Source: Campylorhamphus procurvoides
Taxonomy: Eukaryota; Chordata; Aves; Passeriformes; Dendrocolaptidae
DNA: 64,000 nt
Reading direction: 5' to 3'
NCBI GenBank assembly: GCA_013396655.1
Contig: WBMV01001237.1
Span: 1,076,716 to 1,140,715 of the forward strand
The notes beneath the pieces were generated by a model, which had not been told where the DNA came from, did not search any database, and worked only from the letters and a program-made list of their open reading frames with translations. Of this stretch, positions 1 through 10,590 are shown one piece after another. The first letter of the stretch is position 1, and each line of letters opens with the position of its first letter. The translations under genes and the position numbers were made by a program.

Positions 1-2140
1 TAATCTACAGGTTGTTACAGTTCTCAGTATGTGTTTTTTTTGCAATCAGTTTGACCAGAAGTTCTGTCCTGTCTCTGAGGTTTTTTTTTGTTTTGTTTTT
101 TTTTTTAAAGAACTTTCCTTAATAAAACACCAGGCATCACTTGCAGCCTCTTAACTGAAACTTAAAAAGTTTCACTTGATTTTGGTCTCGGCTATACAAA
201 TCCTTATCTAGAGTCTTAACAACTAATGCCTAAAGCAAAAGTCCCAGGCAAACCCCAAAACACTATTCAGACATACTATGCTTATTATTTTTGTCTTTCT
301 TTTTTTTCCTTTTTCATTTTCCTTTAATGTTCAGTGTTTTGTGTCATCAGCACGCTCTGTATTTCCGAGGGTTTTTGTTTGTCTTCTCAATATTGACCCT
401 ATTTTTAGTGTGACATCTAGTTATTTAAGACTGACTACTGATTCTTCAGCTCTGGTTTCTTCTTTTATGAATATTACAACTAACTAACCCATAATACCAG
501 ATTAAGTATGATGATAGTCAGCAGTGGAGGGAACTGTGTTGTTCTGGAGACAGGCTTCCTGGCTTGTTTTTTGTCTTTATCTTTTATATTACCTCTTTAA
601 ATGAGATATTGCATTTCAGAGGATAAATATGATAAAATGTTTCTTTGTGCATTCCCTCAGTTGTTAATAAAATAAATAAAACCAGGGAAGTCAGTGCATT
701 TCTCAGCAAAGGCTCATTGTTATTTTTATTCTGCTGTACTGGAGTGTGAGTTTGGTTTTAATACTCCAAGAGGCTGCTATATCTACCTTTTCTGTCTTTT
801 ATATCTATTTTAATAAAGCGAGACAAGGGTGTGGTTATCATGAGAACATACTTCTGGAACAGTGTAATAAATGAGGTCTTAATGGGAAGTTGGAAACACT
901 GATGATTTATGGCTTTCTACAACACTCATTAGGCATATACATCAGCGTGTAACATGCCATAAATTATATTACATGCTGTAAAAAGCTATAAATTGTCATT
1001 TTTAGTGTGAGTTATCACCATTAAGACTTTTATTCCCTGCTGTTAGTGTGAGTTTCCATGGCTTCCTCACCAATTCCCTGACTAATGATTTCAGCAACTG
1101 CAAGAAGACGACTGAGAGACACAGAGGCTGATTAGGAAGCACAATTGCCTTACAGCTGTTAAGTCAGAGGTTAAACTTCTTTATAGAGAAAATATGGTCT
1201 ACTCGCCTGGTAACATCCTTAATGTTGAGCATTTCTGAATATCATTTGGAGCAAGTGCATTGTTTTTCTTTGCTGTTAATGTCTGTTTCCCGAAAGCCAG
1301 AAATGCTTTAAAAATAACAATACCAGTTTGTCCTGAACAATCAGCTGCAGTGGAAAGAAGGGAATCTCGTTCCTGTTGATCTGCTCATCAGAGAATTTGC
1401 AGCAGAGGAGATATTGCTAATCTTACTGTTGTATTCTGAAGTAATTGTAATATTTTGGTGAGCCATCAAAACATTAGGTGGTGCATCTTATTCTGTATTA
1501 CAAATCAGCTTGAATGGAGCTAAATAAGGTGAGGGAATTGCAGGTAGTACAACCCTTTCCCCCCTTACGCAGCACTGCTGTGTTATTTGGCTCCGGGGAA
1601 GGTGTTGTGCCCCTCCAAGTTGTACTGGTTATCATTTCCAGCTCTGTGTAGAAGCTCATGCAGGAGGAAGGCAAGAAAGGGCATATTAAAATATAATTCT
1701 AATTTTAGACACCTTTGGGGTCACTTTTGTTTGAAAAGTGAGTGGTACCTTTCAGGCTGCTGGCTATAAAGCGTCATTATGAAAACTAGACACCGAAGTT
1801 TGCAAATGCACTGGAAACCAAAATAATTTATCATGGCTTCTCCAAGAAATTCTTTGCGACAGGTCTGTTCTTTTCCCTGAACACTTGTGTGCACCACGGC
1901 TCTTGGGGAGATTTTTCTTTGCCACACCTTCATTAAAATTTACTTTGTGCAGTATCTTTCCTCATCCAGCCTCTTTCGGTTCAGGGTATTGAAGAGAGAG
2001 AAGGACATCTCTCTAAAGAGCATCTTTGTAATCTTGTTTTAGGCATGATGAAAAGGATAATTCGGATAAAATCAATTTTAACATTTTACTAGCCATTACT
2101 GCTGCATTATAAGAGAAGAGGTTTTTGTGTTCCTCCATCC
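1..2140. other. Unique AT-rich noncoding DNA
   Basis: No gene is recognisable. T-rich tracts lie at about 81-106 and 288-325. Scattered AATAAA hexamers (for example at 121) are expected in AT-rich DNA. The part near 930-1160 is non-repetitive and looks like ordinary single-copy sequence. The 69-codon open frame at 278-487 is mostly T-rich low complexity and is not credible as a gene. Confidence 0.6.
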
Positions 2141-2187
2141 CCCCCGCCCCTCACCCTGACGACTAAAGCACATTTTTGGCTAAATCG

Positions 2188-2200
2188 TGCCCTCTAGTGC
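2188..2200 (-). promoter_or_regulatory. CTCF-like motif
   Basis: Read on the minus strand the site is GCACTAGAGGGCA, which agrees with 12 of 13 positions of the CTCF core CCASYAGRKGGCR. It sits in a slightly GC-richer patch of otherwise AT-rich DNA. The match is seen directly; occupancy in vivo is inference. Confidence 0.4.
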
Positions 2201-5200
2201 GCCAGCCTGGTGGCATTGCAATCACAAAGCTTTGTCATGACTGAGGTGGCGTTTTTGATCCCTCTTTCAAGTATACTTCATATGAATAGCTAATTTATGC
2301 TTTTTGCCAGGTGAGAGAAAGGTCAGCGGTTTTGTATTTTAATGTATTCCTAAAGCTGCCACACTTTGTTCTCCGAGCGCGCAGGAAAGGGGAGCAGTGC
2401 TGTTTGTACTTGGAATCCTGATGGAGCAGCAATTTAAGAGCTCTTGGTTGCAGGGATGACCTTGGCACCAATACCAAGCTAGGAAAGAGGGGGCCCATTA
2501 TAAATGAATTCTGAGTTGCTTTTCAAAAATAGGTCTATGGTGTTTCTGTTTGATTTACATTGAAAAGAGCCAGTGAACACTGAGAATTTAAAAAAAAAAA
2601 AAAGTTGCCTCAAATAAATCTATAAACTGACTGAAGTAACTGTTGATGGAAGTCCAGGGATACCCCTTAGAGTAAGAACGGCTTTTTGCTGACTGCTGAT
2701 TCCAGCCATTGCTGAAATTCAGCCTGAGCACTGCAGTATGTTGTGATGTGGTAATGGCAGAATAGATCATCTGATGTTTAAAATGTTAATACACTTCATA
2801 TATTCAATTATGTTCTGTGTTTCATAATAGTAGAAACAGTATTGGTAAATTTTTTAAATGAAATTATCTCAGATGACTCAATTTGTGTTGAGTTGGGGGG
2901 TCTTTAACATCTTTAAAAACTAAAATTTTGAAATTTTTATGAGTGAAATATCTGATATATCTCATAACATCTGACAATTGACAGCCTCTGGATGAATTAC
3001 TGCAGGATGTTTTCCAAACCTTGCAGCCAGGGGGAGATGGCCATTCCCAGTCTGCAAAGTCACCCATAAATCATAAATGTGTGCTGGCTGAAAGAGTCAT
3101 GTGCACCAGGTTATTCCAAATGTGTGCCAGGCCACGTTTAAGGACAAAAAGAATGTGTTAGTCCTCATTAAAGCTTGCAGAGATTATATGAGGAAGTTTT
3201 AAATGCAAATGAAGGGCAGAACCATTAAGTTGCAATTTAGAGTGGTAAGTGCTGTTTTGGGGACTATGCTCAAGTGACTTTATCATATTGTGCTGGGCAG
3301 AGCTTATGATTTCTCTCCTGTTTCCCATTCACTGTGATTCCAACTGTGTCAGCATGCTCAAGGTCTGTTTTTCACTAACAGATGTTTTTTCCACTTCTGC
3401 ACAAAGTAACTGCAGCTGATACTTAATCATAAATATCTCTAAGAAGATATTTTTAAATTAAAGTGATATAAATTACTTCAAAATTACCCCAGGCTTGAAA
3501 TATACACACTGCATTTATTTGTTTTGAATTGATGAATTGTTTACGGAGCACATACATACATATCCTTTTGTTCCAAAATGAATGGGAAGAAAAATTTGGA
3601 AACATTGGCTGAAAAATTTCTTTCCATTTCTAGCTTGCCTCTCCCCAGCTATTAGTCAGCTGTGCATCTAAGAGCTCTGTCTGAATGCAAATAAATCAGT
3701 TGTGCTGGTTAAAACCAGCTTGATTGTTGTCTTCCAGTTGCAAGGATATTACAAAGATTTCTCTTTCCAGTGGTTAAAAACCTCTTTCTGTTTTCTTGCA
3801 TAAATTTATTTAGGCTGCCATTTGTCTGCCTGACTAAGGATCTTGAAGGTATTTTACTGAAATACGCAGAACTGAAGGACAGACTAAACCCCAAATATGC
3901 TTTTTGAAATTCTTAAGAGCCCAGTGAAAAGTCCTCTGTGAAGAAAGTGTGGCAGTATCTTGAGTTAGAAGAGGAGAGCTCTGATCTGGAAGCAAATTTA
4001 TTCTTGTAGTCTCTTCCCTGATGGATGTTTTAATGGCAAATCCAATGAGGAGAAGACTCTTTTTAATTTTTTTTTCAGGGTAATTTTGTATTAGTCACCA
4101 TCTAGTTTTTTGGCACTGGCTGTGTTATATGTCAGTATGAGAAGATTTTAGACCCACACTGGCAATCCCACCATGTGATTAAGAGCTGCTTCTTTCCATC
4201 CTATTGGAAAAGGTCTGGCAGTTTATCCATGTGTTCCTGAAGATGTCCCAGTTTCCTTACTGAAATGGTATAGTGTCTGCAGTAGGGTCAATATTCATGC
4301 TACTTAAGCAAAGAAAATGTTGGTTTTGGAGGGTTAATTTAGAATTAACAGAAATGACCAAAGTGTGTTGTAGGAAGGTTGATTAAGTTGCTTGTGCCAT
4401 AAGAGAAATTGCTGCCTTATTAGCTGTTAAAACATACCCAGCTTATGCAGGTCCCCTTGAACTCAGACAGTGGCAAGTAAGACTTATGAAAATATTACTG
4501 TTTCCAACTTCTTTGCCAACTAAAAGTAGTTGCAAAATGCGGTTTGGTCCAAAATCTGGCCCAGATGAAGGAATTAATTTTGTAAGTATGTTAAATGATA
4601 GATACATTGAAGTCATCACTTGTGCAGTATAAGAGTAGGAACACAGAGAGTAAATTCCATTCACAGCCAATTGCAGATAATCTGTCCTGAAGGAATTCAG
4701 GACTTGTCTTTGCCAATTGGCCTTTTATTTGCTTTTCTATAAAAGTAGTTAATACCAGGTTTTCAAACTGTTATTCATCCATTTAAAAGGTCTGAAATAC
4801 AGAACTAAATCTTATTTCATGTTCAACCTTCACCCTCATTCTGCCTTTAAGCATTAAGGTTGCTTATGGTATACATTTTGTTCTTTTGTTTTTCCTCAGC
4901 TAGAAACACTTTCTGCAAAAGGATCCTTACAAGTTTGGGGCATTCCAGTGGTCATTCTGCTTCTCCAGCACAGGCTGCAGCGAGGACAGTGTGTCATTAC
5001 TGCTTGCTGTGGAGCAAGTGTTTTCATTTGGTAGCTCAGTGGAAACCAGAAGCTGATGATCTTGTGCAGGTGTAGAGGTTTTTTTTAGATTACACCACAG
5101 AAAACACAGCCTGGTGTGAAAAGTGAGCTGCTAAACTTATAAAACACTTACTGATATCCCCAAGGGCCTTCTGAAGCTGTTAGTGCTCAACACTATCAAG

Positions 5201-5820
5201 GATACCCAGAATAATTCTTGGAAGTTCTCTGGCTCTGTACCAGCACATAGAAGTTAAAAACGAGAGCTACAGAGTGCAAATTCATTGCTACTGCAGCATG
5301 TAATAAAACTTTGTGCTGAGAAAATGAATTATCTTGAAAAAAAATGCGAGTAAATATTGTTGACTTGTAAGGAAGCCTTCTAAAGAAGGGATGATTATGG
5401 TGGGGGATAAATAGTAGTTTTAGGTGGTGTTATTTCTTGGGGCTGTGTAAAAATTGAGTTCCAGTGGCCAGTGAAGTGAGTACAGTGAATGGCTCCACCT
5501 GTGGCTTTCAGACCCTCTTTATCACTTCCACTCATGATTTCTTTCACCAAATAATATCCTAACAACTCCTGTGGAAATTTGTTGTCGTTCTCTGCACTCC
5601 CAGTTGTTAAATCCATGCTCCTTTCTCAATGGAGTCAGTCACGCTGTGCTCTGGGAATAGTGGTGGTGCAAAAGGACAGGCTGTAGCAGCCCCATCTCTT
5701 CCTATTCCTTTATTTTTTTTCTTCTCCAGAGATGTTGAAGGCCAAAATGCCATGGGATATAGGTATAACTAAATTGGTATAAGTCTTGAGAACTACTGTG
5801 TGTAACCTCTGAAATGACAG
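2201..5820. other. Unique noncoding DNA with a short poly-A run
   Basis: An A14 run lies at 2590-2603; no retroelement body is recognisable next to it. The remainder is single-copy AT-rich sequence. The short open frames (60-75 codons) on both strands show no recognisable domain. Confidence 0.55.
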
Positions 5821-5833
5821 GCAGCAGGGGGAA
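5821..5833 (+). promoter_or_regulatory. Weaker CTCF-like motif
   Basis: GCAGCAGGGGGAA agrees with 11 of 13 positions of CCASYAGRKGGCR; the mismatches are the first base and the C near the 3' end. It points in the opposite direction to the motif at 2188-2200, so the two are divergent. Motif reading only. Confidence 0.25.
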
Positions 5834-7836
5834 GTTACTGCTGCTGTTTACTCCCAAATGTGCTCGTACTGAAATTGCAAAATATCTGTGAGATCTTCCT
5901 TTTCCCTGTCATCTTCTTTCCAAAAGGACCTTTTTTCTTGGTTTATGATATATATGTCCTTGATGAAGACTACTTGTTAATTTTCCTTTAATATATTTTT
6001 ATTGTTATAGGAAAAACTAAATTCATGCAAAAGCTCCTGACTGTTTGCTGACATTTTCTAAATCCCTGTGGTTGTAATAATTCCTAGGCAATAATTTATG
6101 GAACTTTTAATAACAAATATTGTGGCTGCCATGACTTCAAGCATTAACATTGTGCAGAAAAAAAGCTGTGAAGCTGTACAATTACTGGAGCACTTTATGA
6201 TTCTGCCAGTGAGCAAGTAATTAAAACAAAGTTGGTGGACATGCTTCAGGGGAATAACGAGGTTGAGAAGACTGTACAGTTTGCATTCAGCAAGGTAATT
6301 TGGTAACAAACTGCTGTGTGTCAGACCTTTGGATCTTCTTTTGACTCCTCTATATGGTTTGAGAGAATCAAAGTAAATCTCAGTAGAGCAGTTAAGAGAT
6401 TAAACCAAGAAGGCAGTTCATGTGAGCCAGTGGGCCAAGTGGTGAGAGGAGCTGTGATTACTGGGCAGGGAAGCAAAACACCAGTGGAGGTGTTTTAGGC
6501 ATTCTGGAAATACTGTTGATAGATCAGTTCTCACTGGCCAGTTATAGTCAGCTTTTTGAATATGATAGGAACTTCCTGAATCACTCAGAAGTAATACTTC
6601 ACAGAGGATAATGTATTCAGGGAAAGCAATTTTTTCTTGAACATGTTCAATGCTGTATTAGACTTATCTCAAATGTATTTTGAATCATTAGTAGAATAAT
6701 CTTGAAGAATGATTTTGAGTTTATAACTGACTTGTACATATGTATTACTGAAAAGTCAAATTTGACATACCAGTGGTGTGACATTGTTTGTGGAATTTGC
6801 ATAACAAAAGTTGTGGGTTGCCTACTTTAGCAAAAGTGAAAAATAGGTTAGTGATGGTAATAAAAAAAAGGAATAAAACAAAATATACGTTTCTATCAGC
6901 ATTCCTGCCAAGCCAGCAGAATTTTATGCATAAATGTTCTGAAGAGTGAGAGCAGAGTGAGGAAAATAGATCAGCCAGAATCACATCTTATTAATGAACA
7001 CATAAAATTCTCCGTGTTGGTGAACTGCTGCTGAAACACTCTGTCACTCTCACCTGTGCAGGCTGTAACCTGCACTGCTGTACCTGCAAGTGGATTGAAT
7101 CCTTTTTCCTCTCCCTTTGCATTCTGCATGCATATTCTTTAATTTCCACATTTAGAGATAGTCTCTTTTGAATTATTACAAAGATGGCTGTTCACTGAAA
7201 GACCACTCTGTTTATAACTATTAGACTCAGATCAGGATGTTTTATCTCAGGCTTTGCACACACAAAACTAGTGCTTAACTCTGCACTCCTGCCTTGTGCT
7301 GCTGAAATGCTTCAGGAGACAAATTGCTGCTTAAAATCAAGCACAAAAGTTTTCACACTAACACTGCTCAGAATAATTCTAGCTAAATGTCAAGAAATCG
7401 TCATCTCTTGCTTGTCTAGTTCTGCAGTGGGTTGGGCTTACTTGGGGAGAGCTTGGATGAGTAAGCTGAGTAGAATACAATGAAGTGGTTTAGAATTGGA
7501 TGCCTTGCTCCTTGCCTTTCTCACTTGGCTGTTTCTCTGTCAGCATTAGCTGTGGTGTCTCATGTCAAAACAATTATATCAATACCAGTTTGCTCTCAAG
7601 AACCGTTTCAGTGGTGGGTAGGCACTGAGCTGCTGCACCACCACACCCCATCCTGCTTCAGAATTCCCAGGCAGGACTTGCTCTCCACAGCAAGCAGCTC
7701 TGAAACTGGGAACAGCTCCTGATTGATTATGGGTTTGTCTTTGTGGCTTGGTTTTTTGGTAGTTGTTTCCTTAGTTTGAAGAGAAACCAGTGGCAACCAC
7801 AGCTGTGTCTGGGTGGGTGATGGTGGGAGCTGCTGA
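5834..7836. other. Unique AT-rich noncoding DNA
   Basis: I see no repeat family, exon or RNA gene. Open frames up to about 83 codons occur on both strands with no recognisable domain. Confidence 0.55.
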
Positions 7837-8002
7837 GGTCACTGCTCATGGCATGGAATGCTCCATCTGAGACAAATGATAGAGCCAAGACTTTTGTTTC
7901 TGACNAAGGTCACTGCTCATGGCATGGGATGCTCCAGAGGAGCTGGAAGATTGGCTGTTGCCCTCTGAGACAAATGACAGAGCCAAGACTTTTGTTTCTG
8001 AC
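7837..8002. repeat. Imperfect direct duplication joined by a single N
   Basis: Copy 1 (7837-7904) and copy 2 (7907-8002) share the start AGGTCACTGCTCATGGCATG and the end AGCCAAGACTTTTGTTTCTG. They differ at isolated bases. Copy 2 carries 27 extra bases (7937-7963). The single ambiguous base at 7905 lies exactly between them. An assembler joining two overlapping but imperfect reads or haplotypes would leave this pattern, so I read it as a probable false duplication. A real tandem duplication is the alternative. Confidence 0.75.
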
Positions 8003-8579
8003 CTTACTAATTGAAATATACATATACAGGACAGACAAACCCTCCTTAAGCCGCATATTCTTATAATTTGCAATAAACATGAAAGAATGAACAGCACATT
8101 AAACATGATGTGGTTGTTTTGTCCTTGGCCTTGTTTGAGCTCTGCTGTGCTAATAAACAGATTACGCACTCATCTGGTCTTACAAGGGATGTTTTGAGTC
8201 AGCCCAGATTAACTCATGCTGCAGCCAGCCCAATGACTAAAATCTCTCTGTAGTTTAGAGGATTTATATGATTTATAACAAGTGTGACAAAGTGACACAG
8301 GGGTTGTTTTGTGCTTCTTTTAGTATACATATATCTGAATTGACCTTTCAGCTTTACACCTTCTAAGACACATGTTAAGGGACTTGTCTAAGAATACTCT
8401 CCCTGAGTACGAGCTCAAAATTGAATATTTACTGTAGAAAATGTCAAATTCAGAACCAGTTTTTAATTTCAGGTGGGTCAGTGACCCAGAAATCTGTTTC
8501 TAGACATCCACTGGTGAGCAGGATGTTAGAAATCTTGCAGGGAGGTTTTTCTTGCCATGGGTGACATTTCCCACCTTAT
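8003..8579. other. Unique noncoding DNA
   Basis: Single-copy AT-rich sequence between the duplication and the palindrome; nothing further recognised. Confidence 0.5.
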
Positions 8580-8598
8580 AACCACAGCAGCTGTGGTT
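8580..8598. promoter_or_regulatory. Inverted RUNX sites flanking an E-box
   Basis: AACCACAG and CTGTGGTT form perfect 8-bp inverted arms around the trinucleotide CAG. Each arm contains a RUNX core (ACCACA / TGTGGT). The centre creates the E-box CAGCTG at 8588-8593. The palindrome is seen directly. A role as a RUNX plus bHLH element is inferred from the known consensus sequences. Confidence 0.4.
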
Positions 8599-8600
8599 CA

Positions 8601-8690
8601 CTGGGTTTTTGGGGTTTTTTTGGTGTGTTTTTTTGTTTGGTTAGTTAGGAGTTTTTTTTTTTGTTATTTTGTTTTGCTTTGTGGTTTTTG
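8601..8690. repeat. T/G-rich low-complexity tract
   Basis: Almost only T and G, with runs such as GGGTTTTTGGGG and long T stretches broken by single G. The opposite strand is A/C-only. It belongs to a class seen many times in this window (15453, 22964, 29092, 37645, 43415, 47301, 52781, 55619). Confidence 0.8.
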
Positions 8691-9720
8691 CAATATTTAA
8701 TCAAAGCCCTGAATTTCAATGAACAGCTGAGTTTGCTGAAGTAGGGGTTTTTTTATTTCTTTTATGGGATATAAGAAAGTTCCAGTTGGGATGGAGATGT
8801 ATGCATCAATATGTTTTGATCACTTCTGTTAAAAAGAAAAAATAAGTTATATTTGCATAAAGAAAATCTTGAGATAACCCAAGTTCAACACTTTTTTTGT
8901 CCATTACAAAGTTCATTATGTGCCAGGCTGAAGAGAGCTGTCCTAAAGAGCTTGGGGCAGGGAGGAGGAGCAGGAGGTTTTTCTGGACAGTGGTGCTGTG
9001 GGAATAGCTGCCCAAATGTAGGGATTGTTTTTGGACAGCTGCTTTAAAGGATTTCTGCTCCATAGAATCGATAACAATTGTTCATCAATCTTAATGAATC
9101 AAGGTGACAGCTAAAAGTTCTAAGAGCTGGTGAGATATGCTTTAAAACTAGACCCAAATTAGTTTTTGTATTTCTATGTTTTAGAAAAATATTTTTAAAA
9201 TCTCCTTTCCCTAAGAAAAAGGCAGCTTGTTCAGTTTTCTCATAGCTTTACCTGTTTGTTTTGTGAATTTAGAAATATGACTGCATTTGCTGTTGGCTAA
9301 TTTGTTCAGTGTAGAATTTTTTCACTTGTTGTTTGTGGGTTTTGTGCAATGTTTTGTCAATGTTTAGCTGCACTTTAAACTATTGAGTTAATATGTGGCA
9401 AATTGGTACATTTTATGCGGGTTTGCAGTAATTAAAATGAATTAATTGAGCTGCTCTGGTATTTGTACCAAGCACAATAATATATTAGTACTTAATAGCT
9501 TTACCACTCCATTTTCATGATTCTACAGTTGTAATTGGACTTTTACATGTACAGTTAAAGCATTTATTTTAATTATTTTTACTTTTAACAGCCTAATATT
9601 TTAGCAAGGCTTTCAATTGTGTACAATTCCTCCTGCTGCTGGCACTTGTTAATGATAAATAGAAGTAAATATGTAATATGCTCTATTCACATGAAATCAC
9701 TGTGTCTTTTGCTGGTGAAA
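8691..9720. other. Unique AT-rich noncoding DNA
   Basis: Single-copy, AT-rich, with many TTTTAA-type words in 9150-9600. No repeat family or exon recognised. Confidence 0.5.
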
Positions 9721-10354
9721 AACCACTGCCCTTCCTGTGTTTTTGGCACTAATGTAGGGAAGGTTGGTGGCAGAGTGCTGCCTCCCTGAGCATCTCCTTC
9801 ACACAGAGCTGTTCTAACAGGGACCAGCCCAGTGAAGAGATGCAGGTTCAAGTCAATCTTCCATCTGGTTCTGCATTTTTCCCAGCCTGTTTTCTTGTCT
9901 CTGGTCGTGTGTGGTTGTCCTTGTGGCCCTGGTTATCTTTGTGGCCTCTGCTGAACAGGGTGTTGGTGTCTGCCTCAAACTGGAGGGTCTCACACTGGTC
10001 CCACCGCTCCATGTGTGCTCTCAGGGGTGCAGAATGGGGAGTGTCACCACGTGTCTGCTCCTGGTTGCCACAACTCTGCTGGTTCAGCCTGGTGTGAGTT
10101 TGTTCTCCTGCCCTGCAGGGCCACTGAGGACTCGTGTTTAACTTTACCAGGACTGTCAAGTCACTTGAAAGCTGTTCTTTGGCCAGTTGCTGCCAGTGTT
10201 CCCTGCTCTGGGGGGTGATGCCACACCAGAGGTGGGACACTGGCCTTTTTTTGGAACTTCAGGAGTTCCTGTCCTTTCACTTCTCCAGCCTGGTGACTTG
10301 GCTCTGATTAACACTCCTCCTGCCAGGCACTGGGAGTGCACTCTGTGCCGCTGT
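9721..10354. other. GC-richer island of unknown origin
   Basis: Base composition rises clearly above the surroundings. Because stops are rarer here, open frames appear on both strands, including 130 codons at 9848-10240 on the minus strand (opening only at GTG) and 85, 76 and 67 codons on the plus strand. None resembles a family I know. The island abuts a minus-strand CR1 reverse-transcriptase fragment, so it occupies the place where the downstream part of that element would lie. I could not align it to CR1 by eye. Confidence 0.4.
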
Positions 10355-10590
10355 CCCCATTGCTAACAAAGCTGTGGAACGGTGTCAGCTCACGTATTGA
10401 TCCCTGGGGGATGCCATGAGGACTTGATTGGCAGCTGGACCTGATGCTATTGATTTACAACCCTTTGATTCTTCCAGTCTGGACAATTTTGAGCCCCTTT
10501 GTCCCCCTACCTAGTCCAAATCTCACAAATTTGGCCATAGGCAATTCTGTCAGAAGCCTTTCTGGTATATTGTCATCAAAATGTTGTGAC
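10355..10590 (-). mobile_element. CR1 LINE fragment, reverse-transcriptase region (decayed)
   Basis: On the minus strand 10398-10415 reads G-I-P-Q-G-S, matching the reverse-transcriptase motif that CR1 elements write as G-V-P-Q-G-S. The following residues (ending in FVSNG) resemble the CR1 stretch ending in FINDL-type residues. Upstream the phrase around 10540-10570 corresponds to the KAFDTV-type region. The frame is broken by at least one stop, so the copy is dead. Both element ends are missing, and its divergence suggests an old insertion. Confidence 0.75.
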
